From contig NW_026577929.1 of assembly GCF_029407905.1 (NCBI RefSeq), positions 1,116,001 through 1,180,000 on the forward strand: a DNA stretch of 64,000 nucleotides, read 5' to 3'. Within the stretch, counting starts at the first letter, position 1. Each line of letters begins with the position of its first letter. The stretch comes from Bubalus kerabau (taxonomy: Eukaryota; Chordata; Mammalia; Artiodactyla; Bovidae). Both the position numbers and the translations under genes were made by a program. Under the pieces are notes generated by a model, which ran no database searches, was not told the DNA's origin, and saw only the letters and a list, made by a program, of their open reading frames with translations. Of the stretch, positions 37,054-46,699 are shown piece by piece.

Positions 37054-38356
37054 TGCCGGGAGCCAGCGAGGGATATTCCACTCGTGACAAATGTCATAAG
37101 GAAAGAGTCTCAGCATACGCAAAGGCGGGATCGAGCCTCCGGGAGTTCCCCCGTATATTCTTCAGCATCTACCCCCAAAAACCAAAGTCTGCCTTCTTTA
37201 TTGCTTTGTTCTCTCACCTCTGACATTACTGGGGATGTCCCCCACCACCATCTCACTCTCTCTGTCAAAGAGCTAACTTACAGCTCCAACTAATAATGTT
37301 CCTGGGCAATTAGGAGTGTTTAAATCCAAACCCCTCAGATGGTTTTCTAACTCGCCTGACAAGTTTACCCGGTCTCCTACAGCTATGCATACGATTGTGT
37401 ACAGTCTCCCAGCCTCGAGACGCACGGGAAGTTTAAGATATTCAAATAGCTTAGAGCCTCTCAGAGAGTTAGAAACTGTCAGAATAAAACTAGTAAAAGA
37501 TTTCATTGATGAACCAATGCTTTTTGCCAAGTTTCCACATCCCCTGAATTGTATCCTTGAATGTGTGCTAATTAATATAGTTGGTATGTAGAAAAAATAA
37601 GTAGTGGCCTTGATGTTGGTAACTTTAGACCCTTAAGGTAATAAATTCTTTTCTTTGTTGTAAACCCATTACACATCCTCCCTATAGGAATGCAATTTTA
37701 TCTTCGAAAGATGGCGCCAAACCTTAAACAATTACTCTTAGAGAAAATAACTCTTATGGTTGATAAGTCTTTGTCAAGAGTCATAAAATGTTAATAGGTC
37801 TTCTGGCCAGAAGATGATGTAAATCATCTAAACCATTTTTATACGATAAATCTGCAGAAAAGAAACCCTGGTTTTTGATAAGGATTAAAGACTGCTGACT
37901 TTGCATCCCCTATTATCCTCTATGTGTAACTTAGGGTATTAAAACCTGTGTTGAAAATAAAGCTACGGGCCTTGCTCGCCAACGCTTGGTCTCCCCATGT
38001 CATTATTCCCCTCAATTTTCAGATGAGTGTCCATCTGGAGCGCGGATATCCTCTGCGACCATTTATTTGCCTGGGCTTCGAAGACCCACTCGATAAGGTG
38101 TCTAAGGTGGGGCACCTTCCTCTATTCTAGAGGGCACTTGCAGCCTCCGTGGTCAGAGCTAACCTGGTGTCACGGGTTATATTGATTTTCCGCGTAAACC
38201 AAGCTACTCAGCTGCTTTTCTCCACTGAATTTTCCTACTGAGCTATCCTCATTCTATTACTCTTTATATCTTTGATGAATAAATAAATATATAAATAGGT
38301 CGCCTACTCCATCTTCCCTTCGAATACCCTGGATCAGCTGGGGCTGGACCTCTGCA
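37054..38356 (+). mobile_element. 5' LTR of provirus
   Basis: 1303 bp from TG to CA. U3 contains the 91-codon frame at 37316-37591. The promoter region has TATTAAAA at 37937-37944 (a degraded TATA; the 3' LTR keeps TATAAAAA) and AATAAA at 37956-37961. Two bases separate its CA end from the primer-binding site. Confidence 0.92.
37316..37591 (+). other. 91-codon open frame in 5' LTR U3
   Basis: Same position and length as the frames at 711-986 (minus) and 42905-43180. Against the 3' LTR I count about 14 base differences, of which roughly 8 change the residue. This does not suggest purifying selection. No known domain is seen. Confidence 0.25.
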
Positions 38357-38358
38357 GG

Positions 38359-38375
38359 TGGCGCCCGAGACAGGC
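38359..38375 (+). promoter_or_regulatory. Primer-binding site, tRNA-Lys type
   Basis: TGGCGCCCGAGACAGGC starts two bases after the LTR. Its first ten bases match the 3' end complement of tRNA-Lys (UUU) used by lentiviruses and some betaretroviruses, followed by an extra G. This supports a class II, ERV-K-like assignment. Confidence 0.8.
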
Positions 38376-38380
38376 ATTTC

Positions 38381-38390
38381 GAAGGTAAAT
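38381..38390 (+). promoter_or_regulatory. Candidate major splice donor in proviral leader
   Basis: GAAG/GTAAAT lies just after the primer site, with GT at 38385-38386. Retroviruses keep the donor for env mRNA in the leader. If used, an acceptor near the pol end would place the TIMP2 segment and the Env remnant on one spliced RNA. Use is not shown. Confidence 0.35.
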
Positions 38391-38600
38391 CCCCAACCCC
38401 ATTCCCCCAGTGTTCAGTTTTGGGGACAGATAGGATCCCACTTAGGGGGCTGCAGATCCCCCTGTAGAATAGACAGGGCGAGAGGAGTGGGAAGTGTTGA
38501 AGAGTTAGAGAGAAAAAACGGTTTCTAAAAAGGCTGACAAAAAAGGCCTAATCTTTAGATAGCTAAAAGCAAAATCTTTTACTATCCTTAAGTTTCTGAC

Positions 38601-39167
38601 ATGGGCAACACTGAATCAAATGAAAGACAGCTCTTTATAGGAGTAATTTTACAGTTATTAAGTAAAAGAAGAATCAAGGTTAAAAAATCTTCCATTCAAT
38701 CATTTTTTACATTTGTACAAGACTACTGCCCTTGGTTTCTACAACAAGGCACTGTTAACCTCGATATCTTGAAAAAACTAGGAAAACAGCTAAGAGCTTA
38801 TTGTGCTCAGCAAGGTTTGGAAAAAATCCCTACTTACACCTTTCCTCTGTGGAATATGACTAGAGATGTTTTAGATCCAGCTCATGAATTTGAAAAGGTA
38901 CCTGTTAAAGAGGAAAGTAAAGTTGGAAAAGTACCTGTTAAACAAAAAAGCAAATCTGAAAAGGTACCTGTTATAAAGAAAAGTGAAAATGAAGAGGCTA
39001 TACCTAGCTATCGACAGCTAAATGAATGGCTGGCCGCTATGACTGCCAATGAGCATGTAAAAGATAGGGATGAAAAGAAAGATCAGCTCTCCCCTCAATT
39101 TGAAAAAGGTTTAGAGGAAACAGCAGCTCGATGCCATTCTGATGAGGATTTTTTTTTTTTAAGCTAA
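38601..39167 (+). pseudogene. gag: gag: matrix domain and start of linker, truncated
   Basis: A 188-codon frame beginning Met-Gly, with Gly2 suited to N-myristoylation, which targets betaretroviral matrix to membranes. Residues 1 to about 95 look like a betaretroviral matrix domain, with a CPWF motif near residue 52 and LWNMTRDVLD near residue 83. Residues 98-130 are three in-frame 11-residue repeats (33 bp each, 38892-38990) of the form EKVPVK..SK, a charged linker. The frame ends after a run of T at about 39148-39159, probably a slippage frameshift. Capsid and nucleocapsid do not follow, so no particle could be built. Confidence 0.82.
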
Positions 39168-39955
39168 AGATGCTCCTAAAAGTTTAAGAAAACATCCCTA
39201 ATCAGACCATCCGCTCCTAGGAGGTTGAGGGAAACATCCCCGATCAGACAGTTCGTAAGATTTAGTTACCAAACAGTTAAAGGATCTCCGGAACAGAAGA
39301 GGAAAACTTCGGGACGCTCCCATCCCCCTATGCCTCCTCCTCCATGTCGGGGTAAAGGGCCACTGCTAGGAGTTTCCCGGAGAAGGATTTTCTCTAGTCC
39401 CAAGGATGAACTTGATCCTCACCTTGAGGCTTCTTTTCTAGTCCCCTCTGCAGTTTAGCCAGGGTAAAGAGGTTACAAAATAAATAAAAATATTCTCTAA
39501 AATTAAAAAAAAAATTAAAAATGGATTTCTCTGCATCTAAGAATAGACAAATATTTATTGACTGTGGAATATGATTAGAAATGTCCTGGACCTCCGTCAC
39601 GAGGCTGTTAAATAGACTATGGGGGAAGCTATAGAGGTGGATGGTGGTGAGTCTCCATTTACTGCACAGATCATATTTTCTGCCATTGAAGAAAAAAAAA
39701 AAAGGAGGGAGAAAGTGGTCTACCTCCCGAGGAAGGAGAGGGCTTACAGGACGCTGCGGCCGAGAGCCCTGGCGAGCTCCCTCCCCCTCTGCGCAAACCT
39801 TTAAAAAACTTATCCACCACTTTCTGCTTTAAGGCGACTGCCACCGCCTTCGATTGTGCCTCCCAGGACCCAGGAGTTCCCCACTTTGCCCCCAAAGCCT
39901 CCCAAAGTGTTGCCTAAGACTGAGGAAGATAAAAAGTTTTTTAAACAAAGGAGCT
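39168..39955 (+). pseudogene. gag: gag debris with a second copy of the matrix C-terminal segment
   Basis: This stretch has no long frame. At about 39562-39600 the sequence CTGTGGAATATGATTAGAAATGTC... repeats, with divergence, the matrix C-terminal segment at about 38848-38890 (LWNMxRxVLD). An A/T-rich stretch (39470-39535) lies just before it. After it, around 39730-39905, one frame reads as an acidic then proline-rich Gag-like linker (PGELPPPLRKP) up to a stop. The order suggests two related gag segments joined end to end, by recombination or internal duplication. Confidence 0.5.
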
Positions 39956-40255
39956 TTTAGTACACAATATGCAGAGTGTGCTCCTTGGAGAAAACTCCCT
40001 CAGGGGGGTCTCACCCAGGCTAGGAGAAAAGCGAAAAGGCAAGGAGATTTAATAACAATATTAACCCCTGATGTGCCGCTTACTCCAATTCCAACCGGAG
40101 TGGCTGGCCCCCTATCTGAGGACATTGTAAGATTTGTCCTGGGGCGTAGCTCGCTTTCTTTTAAAAAAAAAGTTAAAAAAAAAAAAGAAAGAAAAGAAAT
40201 TTCGCTGGTGCATGGTGTAGTAGATTCTGATGATATTGAGAAATTAAAGTCTTGA
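39956..40255 (+). pseudogene. pro: pro: dUTPase domain remnant (N-terminal part)
   Basis: Betaretroviral pro genes encode a dUTPase fused ahead of the protease; it hydrolyses dUTP to limit uracil in viral DNA. From about 40060 the frame shows LTPDVPLTPIPTG, GPL and GRSSLSFK, like the trimeric dUTPase motifs, then GVVDSDD, like the motif containing the catalytic Asp. Lysine-rich codons from A-tract expansion (about 40164-40190) separate the motifs. The frame stops at 40255 and the domain continues in another frame, so a frameshift lies near 40250. Confidence 0.72.
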
Positions 40256-40497
40256 TCTCACTGCCTATCAAAACTGAACAAATTAATAAAGGTCAAAGAG
40301 TAACACAGCTTTTACTTTTACCTTACTATCAGACAAGGAAAAACTTGACTTCTCAATCTAAGAGCCACAAAACATTTGGATCTAGTGATCTAGCCTTTTG
40401 GGTGCAGGAAATTACAGTTCCAAGGCCTTTAAAAGATCTTTTAATTCAAGAGAATAAAACGCCAGGGCTATTAGACACAGGAACAGACGTCTCTTAA
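40252..40497 (+). pseudogene. pro: pro: end of dUTPase and start of aspartic protease
   Basis: Continues the dUTPase domain in a new frame with GQRVTQLLLLPY, resembling its last conserved region. It then enters the retroviral protease, with the active-site triplet Asp-Thr-Gly at 40474-40482 (LLDTGTDVS). The usual Ala after DTG is Thr. A stop at 40495-40497 follows almost at once; a few more protease-like codons may be read to about 40540 in broken frames. No flap region or C-terminal half is present, so the protease cannot be functional. Confidence 0.75.
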
Positions 40498-40544
40498 CAT
40501 TGCTGGGAAAGACTGGCCCAGCTCCTGGCCAACACATAATACTG

Positions 40545-41290
40545 AAAATGAGTTGGTGGGATTAGAGAAAGTGGTATGTGGGGTGGAGATGCTGTACAGG
40601 TGGTACATTTAACAATACTTTATATATTGTTATAAATACATAATATAAATGTATTTGCCTAATTACAGTTTGCCTAATTAGGTATGGGTATAAATAAAAT
40701 ATAATAAAGGTATACCTAATTCTATTTATAGATCTATACTTAATTAATTTGTATATAAATTAATATGTATACTATATACACACACACATATATATACTGT
40801 ATAATTAAATATATATGGCAGTAATATAATGTGTGTGTGGCTGATATTAATTGGTATGGATTGATGTGCTGTGATGATATATGTTCTATATACTGTATAA
40901 TTATAAATGTGTGACATGTATTATTACAGTATATTGGTTTGTGTTGGTTGGTATTAGCTGTGTATGTGTTGTATTGTTGTAATATATATTAATTAATATA
41001 TTAATTATAAAGATTAATTCAAGTATATTGATTTATATATATTATATGTCAATAACTTTATACTTGTTGCCATATATAAATACATATATAAATGCATTTT
41101 GCATTTAGGTATATCTGTATACCTGTATACCAAAATGAGATAAGGAGGTTATACATTTATTACTTAAATTTATACAGAGACCTAAACTAAACAGTAGACC
41201 TAAATTAACATATCCATAGGGAAACAGCTAGACAAATAGTGAAGTTATGTTCCAATTGTAATTAATCACTTAAACGTAAACACACAGGGG
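40545..41290. repeat. AT-rich low-complexity stretch in place of pol
   Basis: Where reverse transcriptase, RNase H and the start of integrase should lie, there are about 750 bp of TA/TG-rich sequence with short imperfect repeats (TATATAAAT, TTAATTAATAT) and a CA/TA run at 40778-40797. I find no RT motif in any frame. It may be an insertion, an expanded microsatellite or filler DNA at a deletion junction. Confidence 0.7.
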
Positions 41291-41369
41291 CAGACTACAA
41301 TGATGAGACACTAGATGCCTGAATTACAGGCTACGACTCGGCCCCTGGTCAAGTAAAAAGGCCTCCTTA

Positions 41370-41500
41370 CGGGAGAGTGAAAAAGGCCAGATGTGTTGCT
41401 AACTTGTGGGAGAGGGTATGCTTGTATATTTCTACAGAATGCAGATTCTCCGGTTTGGATCTCAGACAAATTCGTCATGTCACATTCCCCAAAGACCAGG
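41370..41500 (+). pseudogene. pol: pol: integrase C-terminal end
   Basis: One frame in this stretch (stops removed only near its start) reads RGYACIFLQ..SPVWISDK, which resembles the DNA-binding C-terminal tail of betaretroviral integrases, where a conserved VWI/VWV precedes the end of Pol. It lies next to the AT-rich stretch on the left and the TIMP2-derived segment on the right. It is a fragment of fewer than 50 codons. This marks the place where env would normally begin. Confidence 0.55.
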
Positions 41501-41504
41501 TTCG

Positions 41505-41858
41505 CGGCGCGCGCACTCGCTCGCTCCCCCTCCCCCAGCCAGCTCTCGCCTCCGCGCCACCAGCAGCGCCTCGCACCCACCTCTCTGCACCCCGTGACCT
41601 AGAGCAAAGAAGTCTGTGCAGCGAGTGAGGGCCAGAGAGGAAAGCGCGCCCGCGGAGTGCCGTCCAGACCAGCGTGGCCCCACCGGCGAGAGGGGACCGC
41701 CCTGAGCCCAAGCGGTGGCGGCTAGCCCTAAACCACGAACCCTGCCCCTCCGCCCACCATAGGCGCCTTGGCCCACAGCCTGCCGCTCGCGTTCTGCCTC
41801 CTGATGCTGGGGACACTGCTCCCCCGGGCTGACGCCTACAGCTGCTCCCTGGTTCATC
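41505..41858 (+). pseudogene. TIMP2: Captured host TIMP2: 5'UTR, signal peptide, first 7 mature residues
   Basis: A GC-rich island in an AT-rich provirus. From 41759 the frame codes a 26-residue secretion signal containing SLPLAFCLL and ending GTLLPRADA, followed by Tyr-Ser-Cys-Ser-Leu-Val-His. From memory this matches bovine TIMP2, a secreted inhibitor of matrix metalloproteinases, whose mature chain begins Cys-Ser-Cys-Ser-Pro-Val-His. The ~250 bp upstream (CpG-rich, CCACC just before the start) fits its 5'UTR. The start codon is ATA here, and Cys1, which binds the target's catalytic zinc, is Tyr, so the copy is dead as TIMP2. It ends inside the first coding exon, not at a splice junction, and joins env at about 41858. 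The left edge is approximate. Confidence 0.82.
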
Positions 41859-41865
41859 TTGTTTA

Positions 41866-42676
41866 AACCCTCAATATAATGTTTGCTCCTTTGTAATGCT
41901 ACAACATCCACCTTATCTTATGATGTAACCACTTATTGAATTATGGTCTTGCTGTATTACAACAACTACAGGATTTAATGCAAACACGACGGTTTGTGGG
42001 CTTACTTATCTTGGGAACAGCAGCTTTGATAAGTGCAATCACTTCTGTTACTGTGGCAGCAATATCATTGACTCAACAAGTACATACTGCTCAATATGTT
42101 GATTCTATGTCCAAAAATGTTTCTTTAACATTGGCAACACAGGAAGCTATAGAGAGAAAATTAGAAATGAGGGTAGACGCCCTAGAGGAAGCAGTAATAC
42201 ATATTGGGACTGAATTGCAGGCTTTAAAGGTGAAAATGGCATTGTCTTGTCATGCTGACTATCGGTGGATATGTGGAACACCCCTGAAAGTAAATGAGAC
42301 AGATTTTGAATGGGAAAAGATTAAAAACCATATTTCAGGTATCTGGAACAGCTCTGACATTGGTTGAGACGTAGGGAAACTTCACTATCAAATAGCAACC
42401 ATGGAGCACTCCCGATTAGATTTTACTGCTGCTGGAACAGCAAATGATTTCTTCCATACTTTCCCTAACTACATCTCAGGAAAGAATATTCTGTCTAATG
42501 TCTTTAGCTATGCTGCGGTGGCTGCTTTAATTCTGCTTCTCATAATCATTCTTCCTTGTATTGTCAGGATTCTTCGGCAGAGTATCCAGAGGCTCGCGAC
42601 TGAGCTACATCTGGCTGTTTTAAGAAATAAAAAACGGGGAGATGCCGGGAGCCGGCGAGAGACATTCCACTCGTGA
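41866..42676 (+). pseudogene. env: env: transmembrane subunit, one nonsense codon
   Basis: The fusion subunit of a betaretroviral Env, without its receptor-binding surface subunit. An open frame from 41936 shows a basic TRR at the expected cleavage point, a hydrophobic fusion peptide (FVGLLILGTAA...), a long helical heptad region, then a CX7C loop. A TGA at 42365-42367 interrupts it. The same frame reopens and runs to 42676, past a membrane anchor rich in Ala/Leu/Ile (about 42511-42570) and a cytoplasmic tail that enters the 3' LTR. Upstream, 41866-41935 looks like the end of the surface subunit with stops. Apart from the missing SU, this is the best-preserved viral domain here. Confidence 0.82.
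42622..42642 (+). promoter_or_regulatory. Polypurine tract
   Basis: AAGAAATAAAAAACGGGGAGA ends right at the TG of the 3' LTR. It is the expected plus-strand DNA primer site, with two pyrimidine interruptions. Confidence 0.75.
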
Positions 42677-43936
42677 CAAAGGTCATGAGGAAGGAGGCTG
42701 GGCATACACAAAGGCGAGATCGAGCCTCGGGAGTCCTCCCGGATATTCTTGAGCATCTACCCCCCAAAACCAGAGTCTGCCTACTTTATTGCTTTGTGCT
42801 CTCCCCTCTGACTTTACTGGGGGCTGTCCCCCACCACCATCTCACTCTCTCTGTCAAAGAGCTAACTTACAGCTCCAATTAATAAAGTTCCTGGGCAATT
42901 AGGAGTGTTTAAATCCAAACACGTCAGATGGCTCTCTAACTCGCCTGACAAGTTTACCCGGTCTCCTACAGCAAGGCATACAATTGTTTACAGTCTCCGA
43001 GCCTCGAGAGGCACGGGAAGCTTAAGATATTCAAATAGCTTAGAGCCTCTCAGAGAGTTAGAAACTGTCAGAATAAAACTAGTAAAAGATTTCATTGATG
43101 AACCAATGCTTGTTGCCAAGTTTCCACATCCCCTGAATTGTATCCTTGAATGTGTATTAATTAATATAGTTGGTATGTAGAAGAAATAAGTAGTGGCCTT
43201 GGTGTTACTAACACTAGACCCTTAAGGTAATAAATTATTTCCTTTGTTGTAATCCCATTACACATCTGCCCTATAGGAATGCAATTTTATCTTCGAAAGA
43301 TGGGGCCAAACCTTAAAATAATTACTCTTAGAGAAAATAAGTCTTATGGTTGATAAGTCTTTGTCAAGAGTCATAAAATGTTAATAGGTCTTCTGGCTAG
43401 AAGATGATGTAAATCACCTAAACCATTTGTATACGATACATTTGCAGGAGAGAAACTCTGGTTTTTGATAAGGATCAAAGGCTGCTGTCTTTGCATCCCC
43501 ATTATCCTCTATGTGTAACTTAGGGTATAAAAACCCCTGTTGAAAATAAAGCTACGGGCCTTGATTGCCAACGCTTAGTCTCCTAATGTCATTCTTCCCC
43601 TCAATTTTCAGATGAGTGTCCATCTGGAGTGCGGATATCCTCTGCGACCATTTATTTGCCTGGGCTTCGAAGACCACTTGAGAAGGTGTCTAAGGTGGGG
43701 CACTTTTCGCTATTCGAGAGGGAGCCTGCGGCCTCCGTGGTCAGAGCTAACCTGGTGTCACGGGTTATACTGATTTTCCGCATAAACCAAGCTACTCAGC
43801 TTCTTTTCTCCACTAAATTTTCCTACTGAGCTATCCTCATTCTATTACTCTTTATATCTTCGATAAATAAATCAATAGGTCGCCTACTCTGTCTCCCCTT
43901 CGAAAACCCTGGACCAGCCGAGGCTGGACCTTGTCA
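42643..43936 (+). mobile_element. 3' LTR of provirus
   Basis: 1294 bp from TG to CA, followed by the right target duplication. It carries TATAAAAA at 43526-43533 and AATAAA at 43545-43550, a better-kept core promoter than in the 5' LTR. The U3 frame at 42905-43180 is intact. Confidence 0.92.
42905..43180 (+). other. 91-codon open frame in 3' LTR U3
   Basis: Third copy of the U3 frame, identical in length and placement to those at 711-986 and 37316-37591. No known domain. Confidence 0.25.
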
Positions 43937-46348
43937 GAAGAGGGCCTCATCTCGATTTGAAGCAGGAACCTCAGGGTTGCTCTCCATTTCTGACTCTGAA
44001 CACAGAGTCCCTACAGAGTTAGGACAGGAGAGTCAGGCCTCGTCTTGTGTGGAGGAATGGAACTCCACTGGACTCTCGAGTTGTTCACCGGATAACAGGC
44101 CACTTGTCGAGCTGTGTGTGGAACCTGCGGTTTTATCCGGACGATGCATGGGGGTGTCAGTTCCCCTTCGTTTTTTGCCTTCATACACAGGGTTGCCTTC
44201 GAAGAGGTATCCAGCCTTCAGATTCTTATCAAGAGCAGACCAGGAAATCAGTGTCTTTCGGCATGTGGCACCACCCACAAGCCTACGTCTCGAATTTCTT
44301 CTTGAGACGGACCTCAACCTGAGGTGCACCAGGAAGGTCGGTAACCCTTTCAGACAAAGCAAGTGAATCGACCCTCTTGTCCCGATCAGGAGGGGAGAAG
44401 GGGCTCAGATGAAGTGGTGCCGGGAACCTCGATGTTCCCCTCGAGTAAAACTGGGATGTCGGGGAACTTTTGGAGTCACATCAAAGGTGCTAAGTACCGT
44501 TTCAAACTTCAAGACGGAACGTGAGACTTCTCTTGAGACGCTGTAGCTGGCAAGGGCCTCATCTTGTGGTGACGGGTTAACCACGTCGTTTTTCTCGAGT
44601 TGTGGCAGGATTCTCGAGTTAGGTCAGGAAATTCAGGCTTCCTCTTGTGTTGGCCCAGGGAAGTCCAGTCTTCCATTCGAGTTGCGAGGGAGAGCTAGGG
44701 ATTGCGCTTGAGTTACTGCAGGGCAAAAGAGACCTTATCTAGGCTTGTGTCCAGGACATAATGTTCGTCTCCAGGGGGGACAGGGATCTCGGGGTTGCTT
44801 TCCTGATGCACCCGGGGAGTCAGTCCTTGTCTCGAGGGGAAGCGAAGGACTCCGCTCTCCTCTCGAGTTGCGACGGGTATCTCTTGGAGCCCACTGAGTG
44901 GCCTAAAGGGAGTCAAGCCTCCTGTGGAGTTTGGAGAGAGGACTCGTGATTGCTCTCCAGGCCATGCAGGAAAAGAAGGCCATCATCTCGCGATGAAGGG
45001 GGCGTCTCGTGGGTTTTCTCGAGTTGCAGCGCCAGTGTGGGGTTTTTCATGAGGTACTACGGGGAGCTCAGGGAGCCTCTCATGTGGCTCTTGGGAAGTC
45101 AGGTCTCCATGCGCATTGCGAGGGGGAGCGCGTCATTGCTCTAGAGTCATGGAAGGTGTATCGGGCCTCAAGAACCGTTAAAGAAGGCCTTTCAAGGTGT
45201 TTCTTGGGTCACGGCAGTAAACCCTGGGTTCCCTCGACTAGTGCCGGTGGCCTCAGGGAGCTTCTCAGTGTGCCTCTGAGAAGTCAAGGATACCCTGGAG
45301 TTGGGAGGGCCCTCTCGGGACCCCACTGGGTTTGGTGCAATAGAAGAGGGCCTCATCTCGAGTGGAGGCAGGAACCTCAGGGTTCGTCTCCATTTCTGAC
45401 TCTGATCGCAGGGTCCCTGCAGAGTTGGGACAGGAGAGTCAGGCCTCGTCTTGTAAGGAGGAATGGAACTCTGCTTGCCTCTCGAGTTATTCACGGGGTG
45501 ACAGGCAACTTGTTGAACTGTGTTTGGAATCTGCGGGTTTTTCCGGACGATGCACGAGGGTGTCAGTGCCCCTTCGTGTTGTGGCTTCTTCCACAGGGTT
45601 GCCTTTCAAGAGGTGTCCGGGCATCGGGTTCTTATCAAGAGTGGACCGGGGAATCGGGGTCTTTCAGCATGTGTTACCACCCATGAAGCTACGTCTCAAA
45701 TATTCTCGTTAGACCGGCCTCATCCTGAGGTGCGCTGGGAAGGTTGGGAACCCCTTCCAGACAAAGCACGGGAGTCGACCCTCCAGTCGCAATCAGGAGG
45801 GGAGAAGTGGCTCAGATGAAGTCATACCGGGAACCTCGGTGTTCCCCTCGAGAGAGACCAGGGTGTCGGGGAACTTTTGGAATCGCATCAAGGGTGCCAA
45901 GTTTTCACACTTGAAGTGTGAAAACACTTCAAGAAGAAACCTGGGACTTCTCTTTAGATGCTGTAGCGGGCAAGGGCCTCATCTTGCGATGACAGGGTAA
46001 CCATGTGGTTTTTCTCGAGTTTCGGCGGGATTCTCGAGTTACGATGGGGAATTCAGGCTTCCTCTTGTGTTGGCCCAGGGAAGTCCAATCTTCCATTGGA
46101 GTTGCGAGAGAGAGCTTGGGATTGCTCTCGAGTCACTTCAGGGCAAAAGAGACCTCATCTAAGCTTGTGTCCAGGACCTAATGTTCCTCTCCAGGGGCGA
46201 CAGAGATCTCGGGGTTGCATTTTAGACTCACCCGAGGAGTCAGACCTCATCTCGAGAGGAAGGAAAGGACTCTGCTCTGCTCTCGAGTCCCGACGGGTAT
46301 TTCTTGGAGACCACTGAGTGGCCTAAAGGGAGTCAAGCCTCCTGTGGA
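43937..46348. repeat. Satellite I array between provirus and L1, subfamily B
   Basis: About 1.7 units of subfamily B satellite, in phase with the array left of the provirus. It starts with the right target duplication GAAGAG (43937-43942) and ends with CTCCTGTGGA (46339-46348), the target duplicate of the L1. A 25-bp hairpin at 45901-45925 is private to this unit. Confidence 0.93.
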
Positions 46349-46699
46349 TTTTTTTTTTAATTTTATTTTTAAACTTTACATAATTGTATTAGTTTTTCCA
46401 AATATCAAAATGAATCTGCCTCAGGTATACATGTGCTCCCCATCCTGAACCCTCCTCCCTCCTCCCCCCCCCATAGCATCCCTCTGGGTCGTCCCAGTGC
46501 ACTAGCCCCAAGCATCCAGTGTCATGCATCAAACCTGGACTGGCAACTCTTTTCATACATGATATTTTACATGTTTCAATGCCATTCTCCCAAATCTTCC
46601 CACCTTCTCCCTCTCCCACAGAGTCCATAAGACTCTTCTATACATCAGTGTCTCTTTTGCTGTCTCGTACTCAGGGTTATTGTTACCGTCTTTCAAAGT

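Larger units (their letters stand above)
37054..43936 (+). mobile_element. Recombinant defective betaretrovirus-like provirus carrying TIMP2 sequence
   Basis: A 6.9-kb class II endogenous provirus in satellite I. Order: 5' LTR (37054-38356), tRNA-Lys-like primer site, leader, gag matrix, gag debris, dUTPase/protease remnants, AT-rich stretch, integrase C-terminus, TIMP2-derived segment, env transmembrane subunit, polypurine tract, 3' LTR (42643-43936). Most of gag, reverse transcriptase, RNase H, most of integrase and the Env surface subunit are missing. The two LTRs differ at about 5% of sites over the 276 bases I compared by eye (U3 frame), so the insertion is old on a scale of millions of years. 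The copy cannot replicate by itself. Confidence 0.9.

Noticed and set aside
40545..41290. Degraded reverse transcriptase in the AT-rich stretch
   Set aside because: No RT or RNase H motif in any frame; the sequence is low complexity.
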